Below are positions 60,453 through 64,000 of a stretch of DNA of 64,000 bases, piece by piece. Position numbers and translations under genes: made by a program. Each line of letters begins with the position of its first letter. Within the stretch, counting starts at the first letter, position 1. This DNA is from Bacteroidales bacterium UBA6397 (GTDB taxonomy: Bacteria; Bacteroidota; Bacteroidia; Bacteroidales; UBA932): the NCBI GenBank assembly GCA_002439875.1, contig DJQB01000008.1:1-64000 (forward strand). Reading direction: 5' to 3'. Under the pieces are notes generated by a model that did no database searches, had not been told where the DNA came from, and saw only the letters and a program-made list of their open reading frames with translations.

Positions 60453-62873
60453 TTAATCTTTGAATATGTACGAAATCACGTCGTCAATGTTCTTGACGTA
60501 GTGGAACGACAGACCTTCGACATAAATCGGCTTGATGTCCTCGACATCCTTGCGGTTGTCCTCTGAGATCACGATCTCGGTCACTCCGGCGCGCTTGGCG
60601 GCGAGGATCTTCTCCTTGATGCCGCCAACCGGAAGCACACGGCCTCTCAGAGTCATCTCACCGGTCATCGCGATTCCGGGCTTCACTGCCTCGCCACGCA
60701 GGGCGGAAACCATTGAGCTGACCATTGTTATCCCCGCTGACGGGCCGTCCTTCGGAACAGCACCCTCCGGAACGTGGACATGGATGTCCTTTGTCCCGAA
60801 CTCCTCGGATGTCATTTTGGCAAGCTGAGGATGAGCCTTGATGTACTGGTAGGCAATAGTAGCTGATTCCTTCATCACATCGCCGAGATTACCGGTCATC
60901 GTCATGACACCTTTGCCTGTGCTAACCGAACTCTCAACAAACAAGATTTCACCTCCCATCTGCGTCCAAGCAAGGCCTGTGACGACTCCGGGAGCCTCAT
61001 TGCCTTTCTGGAGATCATGGAAATTGGTTGGCAGGCCAAGATATTCCTTAAGATGCTCTTTCTTTATGACTTTCGGATAGGGTTCACCCAAGGCGATCTT
61101 CTTGGCTGTCACACGAGCGATTTTTGCGATCTGCTTCTCCAGACCACGGACTCCGGACTCGTGAGTATATTCATCAATGATCTTTTCCAAAGCGGCCTTG
61201 TCGATGCGGAGATCCTTCTTACCTATTCCGTGCTCTTCCAGCTGCTTAGGTACAAGGTAACGTTTGGCTATCTCCATCTTCTCCTCGGCCAGATAGCCGG
61301 TGACGTTGATCAGTTCCATCCTGTCGAGCAGGGCGGACTGGATCGTGGAGATGTTGTTCGCGGTGGTGATGAACAACACGTTCGAAAGGTCGTAGTCGAT
61401 GTCCAGATAGTTGTCGTGAAACTCCACGTTCTGCTCCGGGTCAAGCACTTCCAGAAGGGCTGACGACGGGTCTCCCTTATAGTCGTTGCCTACTTTGTCA
61501 ATCTCGTCCAGAACGATGACAGGGTTGGACGTGCCGGCCTTGTCGATTCCGTTAAGGATACGTCCAGGAAGAGCTCCCACATAGGTTTTCCTATGACCAC
61601 GCAGCTCAGCCTCGTCGTGCATTCCGCCGAGGGCGATCCTGACATATTTCCTGCCGAGAGCTTTCGCTATCGACTTGCCAAGGCTGGTCTTTCCGACTCC
61701 CGGAGGCCCGTAGAGACACAGGATCGGTGACTTCATACTCCCTTTCAGTTTGAGAACGGAAAGGTATTCGATTATCCTTTCCTTAACTGTGTCAAGTCCG
61801 TAGTGGTCGCTGTCCAGAACCTTCTGGGCGTGCTTCAGATCAAGGTTGTCTTTTGACATCTCACCCCACGGCAAGTCAAGCATGAACTCTATGTAGTTGT
61901 ACTGGATGCTATAGTCCGGTGACGAAGGATTGTACTTCTCAAGCTTGGCCAGTTCCTTCTCGAACTGCTTTCCGACAGCCTCAGGCCATTTCTTTGTCTT
62001 GGCCTTGGCGCGGAACTTCTCGTACTCTTCCTCCTCGTCCATCCCGAGTTCCTCCTGAATTGTACGAAGTTGGTTGTTAAGGTAGTACTCCCTCTGCTGC
62101 TGGTCGATGTCACTCTTCACCTTCTGGTTGATCTCCTGTTTGATTTTCAGAAGTTGGATCTGGGTATCAAGCACCTGCAGTAGTTTCATCGCCCTGACGG
62201 TGATGTCGTCGATGCCGAGCAGCTGGACCTTTTCCATGAAGTTCTCTATCTCCACAGTGGTGGCGATGAAATTCACGAGGAAAGCGTAATTGTCAATTGA
62301 CTTGAGCGCACCCACGGCCTCCTTCGGAGCGAAAGACGATGATTTTATGATGACCGAGGCCTTCTCCTTGAGGGATTCGGCGATCATCTTCGTGCTGTTG
62401 TCGTTCTCCGGTATGACATCCTCGATGTACTTCACCCTGGCGGTGATGTACGGCTCATATGACACGACACCGGCTAAGCGGATGCGCTTCACACCCTGTA
62501 TAATGGCCGTGATAGTGCCGTCCGGCATCTCCAGGACCTTCATGACACGGGACACAGTGCCATATTCATAAAGATCCTTCTCGTGTGGTTCCTCCACCGT
62601 GACATCAACCTGTGGAACAGCGCCTATGAACAAGTCGCGCTTCTCCGCCTCCTTTATCAAGGTTATTGATTTCTCACGGCCTATGGTCACTGGATAGACC
62701 ATTCCCGGAAACAGCACAGCATTCCTCAAAGCGAGGATTGGCAACGTGTCGGGAAGGTCGTCTGCCTCCACTTTCATCTGTTCACCTCCCTGCAATACAG
62801 GGATTATGTTCACTTCCGCGGCACCTGCCGGGAAGAAAATGTCCTTATTATTGTCTGTGTTCATAATATTCAT
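60453..62873 (-). CDS. lon: ATP-dependent protease Lon
   Basis: An 806-residue protease: an N-terminal LON substrate domain (LPILALRNAVLFPGMVYPVTI), an AAA+ module (Walker A GPPGVGKTSLGKS near residue 388, Walker B VIVLDEIDKVG) and a C-terminal Ser-Lys protease with KDGPSAGITM (Ser near 712) and GGIKEKILAAKRAG. It degrades misfolded and regulatory proteins. The start may be three codons later (MNTDNNK). A perfect palindrome lies in its promoter region. Confidence 0.97.
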   Translation of the reverse strand: MNIMNTDNNKDIFFPAGAAEVNIIPVLQGGEQMKVEADDLPDTLPILALRNAVLFPGMVYPVTIGREKSITLIKEAEKRDLFIGAVPQVDVTVEEPHEKDLYEYGTVSRVMKVLEMPDGTITAIIQGVKRIRLAGVVSYEPYITARVKYIEDVIPENDNSTKMIAESLKEKASVIIKSSSFAPKEAVGALKSIDNYAFLVNFIATTVEIENFMEKVQLLGIDDITVRAMKLLQVLDTQIQLLKIKQEINQKVKSDIDQQQREYYLNNQLRTIQEELGMDEEEEYEKFRAKAKTKKWPEAVGKQFEKELAKLEKYNPSSPDYSIQYNYIEFMLDLPWGEMSKDNLDLKHAQKVLDSDHYGLDTVKERIIEYLSVLKLKGSMKSPILCLYGPPGVGKTSLGKSIAKALGRKYVRIALGGMHDEAELRGHRKTYVGALPGRILNGIDKAGTSNPVIVLDEIDKVGNDYKGDPSSALLEVLDPEQNVEFHDNYLDIDYDLSNVLFITTANNISTIQSALLDRMELINVTGYLAEEKMEIAKRYLVPKQLEEHGIGKKDLRIDKAALEKIIDEYTHESGVRGLEKQIAKIARVTAKKIALGEPYPKVIKKEHLKEYLGLPTNFHDLQKGNEAPGVVTGLAWTQMGGEILFVESSVSTGKGVMTMTGNLGDVMKESATIAYQYIKAHPQLAKMTSEEFGTKDIHVHVPEGAVPKDGPSAGITMVSSMVSALRGEAVKPGIAMTGEMTLRGRVLPVGGIKEKILAAKRAGVTEIVISEDNRKDVEDIKPIYVEGLSFHYVKNIDDVISYIFKD

Positions 62874-62892
62874 TCAAAACTCAATGGAATTC

Positions 62893-62911
62893 TTCTGCCA
62901 ATTTGGCAGAA
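62893..62911. promoter_or_regulatory. Perfect palindrome upstream of lon, probable operator
   Basis: TTCTGCCAA-T-TTGGCAGAA is a perfect 9+1+9 palindrome. Its near edge lies 20 bp from the lon start. The position and symmetry fit a dimeric repressor or activator site, perhaps for heat or stress control. It is not the CIRCE element. Confidence 0.65.
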
Positions 62912-62990
62912 AATGCGGAATCCATAGGGTGAAGGGGTATATTGTCAATCACCGTGCCAAAAAATATGGGCAATAATTTATGTATATGAT

Positions 62991-63021
62991 TTTGAATATT
63001 AAAAAAATAAGTCTATTTTTG
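62991..63021 (+). promoter_or_regulatory. hup: Promoter of hup
   Basis: TTTG at 62991-62994, a 19-bp spacer and TATTTTTG at 63014-63021. This is a full consensus promoter. The leader of about 50 nt includes a 7-bp hairpin, CCCCAAA/TTTGGGG, around 63023-63042. Confidence 0.8.
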
Positions 63022-63080
63022 CATCCCCAAACGAACTTTTGGGGGTTATTACGGTAAATCCTAATAAATATTAATAGATT

Positions 63081-63362
63081 ATGACAAAGGCAGAAATCGT
63101 GAATGAGGTTGCAAAGTCAACCGGAATCGAGAAAATCGCAGTACAGTCCGTTATCGAGGCTTTTATGGACACCGTAAAGGGTTCCATCATCAGGAAAGAG
63201 CCTGTGTACCTCCGTGGATTCGGTAGCTTTATTGTAAAGCACAGAGCGAAAAAGGCAGCCAGAAACATCACCAAGAAGACAACTATGACCATCCCTGCAC
63301 ACGATATCCCGGCCTTCAAGCCAGCAAAGATCTTCGTGAACGCAGTCAAGGAGGAAAAATAA
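63081..63362 (+). CDS. hup: HU-family DNA-binding protein
   Basis: A 93-residue nucleoid protein. It matches the HU/IHF fold from end to end: MTKAEIVNEVAKSTGIEKIA, then the body RKEPVYLRGFGSFIVKHRAKKAARN and the DNA-clasping arm with TIPAHDIPAFKPAK. The IPAHDIPAFKP form of the arm tip is usual in Bacteroidota. It has a strong promoter and a hairpin in the leader and shares its transcript with the small basic protein behind it. Confidence 0.96.
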   Translation: MTKAEIVNEVAKSTGIEKIAVQSVIEAFMDTVKGSIIRKEPVYLRGFGSFIVKHRAKKAARNITKKTTMTIPAHDIPAFKPAKIFVNAVKEEK

Positions 63363-63383
63363 TTTTTAAAAACATCTTTTATT

Positions 63384-63473
63384 ATGCCAAGCGGAAAAAA
63401 GAGAAAGAGACATAAGATGTCGACGCACAAGCGTAAAAAACGCTTGCGCAAGAACAGACACAAGAAGAAGTAA
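63384..63473 (+). CDS. AURKAIP1/COX24-domain small basic protein, 29 aa
   Basis: This very short gene reads MPSGKKRKRHKMSTHKRKKR and continues LRKNRHKKK. Nearly half of the residues are Lys or Arg. The pattern is that of the AURKAIP1/COX24 family, whose mitochondrial relative is the ribosomal protein mS38. In Bacteroidota it is a conserved companion of hup, and a ribosome-associated role is likely. It lies 21 bp behind hup and before a strong terminator. Confidence 0.85.
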   Translation: MPSGKKRKRHKMSTHKRKKRLRKNRHKKK

Positions 63474-63512
63474 TACGCTTCTGTGCCTGCCATTTTAGCA
63501 GTCTGCTAGAAG

Positions 63513-63548
63513 AAAAAGGCTGACCGGAAGTGCCGGACAGCCTTTTTT
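63513..63548 (+). terminator. Terminator of the hup transcript
   Basis: A 10-bp stem AAAAAGGCTG/CAGCCTTTTT (63513-63522, 63538-63547) continues after one mismatch with CCGG/CCGG, and T residues follow. This is a typical intrinsic terminator. Confidence 0.88.
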
Positions 63549-63612
63549 ATTACCGTCAAGGAATAAGTTGGCAGGTTAGCCAAATTATTTTTATTACCAT
63601 TGTAATTTCCTT

Positions 63613-64000
63613 ATGGAGTCAGAAAAATCTGAAAAAGATTTGATTGTCGATGTCACATCGACCGAAGTTCACATCGCGCTGATGGAAAACCATCGGCTGA
63701 TCGAACTTAACAAAGAGTCCAGCAAAGGGCACAGTTTTTCCGTCGGGGATGTCTACCTGGGGAAAGTGAAGAAGATTCTTCCTGCGCTCAACGCTGCCTT
63801 TGTGGACATCGGAGACAAGAAGGAAGCGTTCATTCATTATCTGGATCTCGGATTCTATTTCACGTCTTTCGACGAGTTCGTACGCAAAAGCAACCCGAAC
63901 ACGGATCTCGGCGAGCTTTACTCCAACATTCCAATCGGACCTATTCTTGAAAAAGAAGGCCGGATCGAGAATGTGCTGAAGCCGGGCCAGATGATTATAG
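63613..64000 (+). CDS. rng: Ribonuclease G/E, 5' part (runs off the window)
   Basis: The first 129 residues of a Rne/Rng-family protein. After MESEKSEKDLIVDVTSTEVH comes the conserved HIALMENHRLIELNKE, then GDVYLGKVKKILPALNAAFVDIGDKKEAFIHYLDLG, the start of the embedded S1 domain. The enzyme trims rRNA and decays mRNA. The short N-terminus and the absence of a long arm favour RNase G over RNase E. The gene is open at the window end. Confidence 0.93.
   Translation, partial: MESEKSEKDLIVDVTSTEVHIALMENHRLIELNKESSKGHSFSVGDVYLGKVKKILPALNAAFVDIGDKKEAFIHYLDLGFYFTSFDEFVRKSNPNTDLGELYSNIPIGPILEKEGRIENVLKPGQMII

Noticed and set aside
1..64000. tRNA, rRNA or tmRNA genes
   Set aside because: I looked through the intergenic spaces and saw no cloverleaf-like or rRNA-like sequence. 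A covariance search was not possible here.

Overview
The window looks like the chromosome of a Bacteroidota (Bacteroidales-type) bacterium of about 50% GC. The lineage markers are repeated TTTG/TTG-N19/20-TAnnTTTG promoters, almost no Shine-Dalgarno sequences, a DUF5723 barrel protein, a BtuG-like propeller lipoprotein, class II aldolase, a six-domain S1 with a repeat-rich N-terminus, and a 29-residue AURKAIP1/COX24-type protein behind hup. I cannot name the genus.

1-29,000 is an accessory, defence-rich region. It starts at the edge of a probable IS1380-type transposase, followed by orphan hypotheticals and a decayed stretch. Next come an MqsR-like toxin with a fused MqsA/Panacea antitoxin, a sigma-like regulator with an AAA+ ATPase, an AddB/AddA-like nuclease-helicase pair, a complete type I restriction-modification operon (hsdM with a very long C-terminal extension, hsdS, hsdR) with a RhuM gene, and a hipBA-like locus whose kinase gene is broken. 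A WYL regulator and sbcDC close the region.

29,000-64,000 is mostly conserved core. It holds a Rel-type (p)ppGpp synthetase with a degraded hydrolase motif, uvrB, agmatine deiminase, a YbaK-type deacylase, a phosphoesterase, a serpin lipoprotein with a duplicated 3' fragment, mltG and a LysM glucosaminidase, rpsA-rnz, corA, a nagK-murQ-recR-mntP run, an SGNH esterase, pnuC, a lipoprotein/DUF5723 pair, a BtuB/BtuG-like pair, aldolase, a TSCPD protein, lon-ung-coaD plus a double-thioredoxin protein, hup with its small ribosome-associated partner, and the 5' part of RNase G.

Three signals cut across genes. The word GAATAT/ATATTC is several-fold over-represented on both strands and in all reading phases. 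A GCTTGTCGAA-type intergenic repeat occurs at three loci. Divergent genes often share overlapping -7 elements.

The left part combines DNA-end processing (AddAB-like, SbcCD), restriction and toxin-antitoxin remnants, as expected of a defence island. The right part combines cell-wall recycling, stress response, cofactor uptake and translation.
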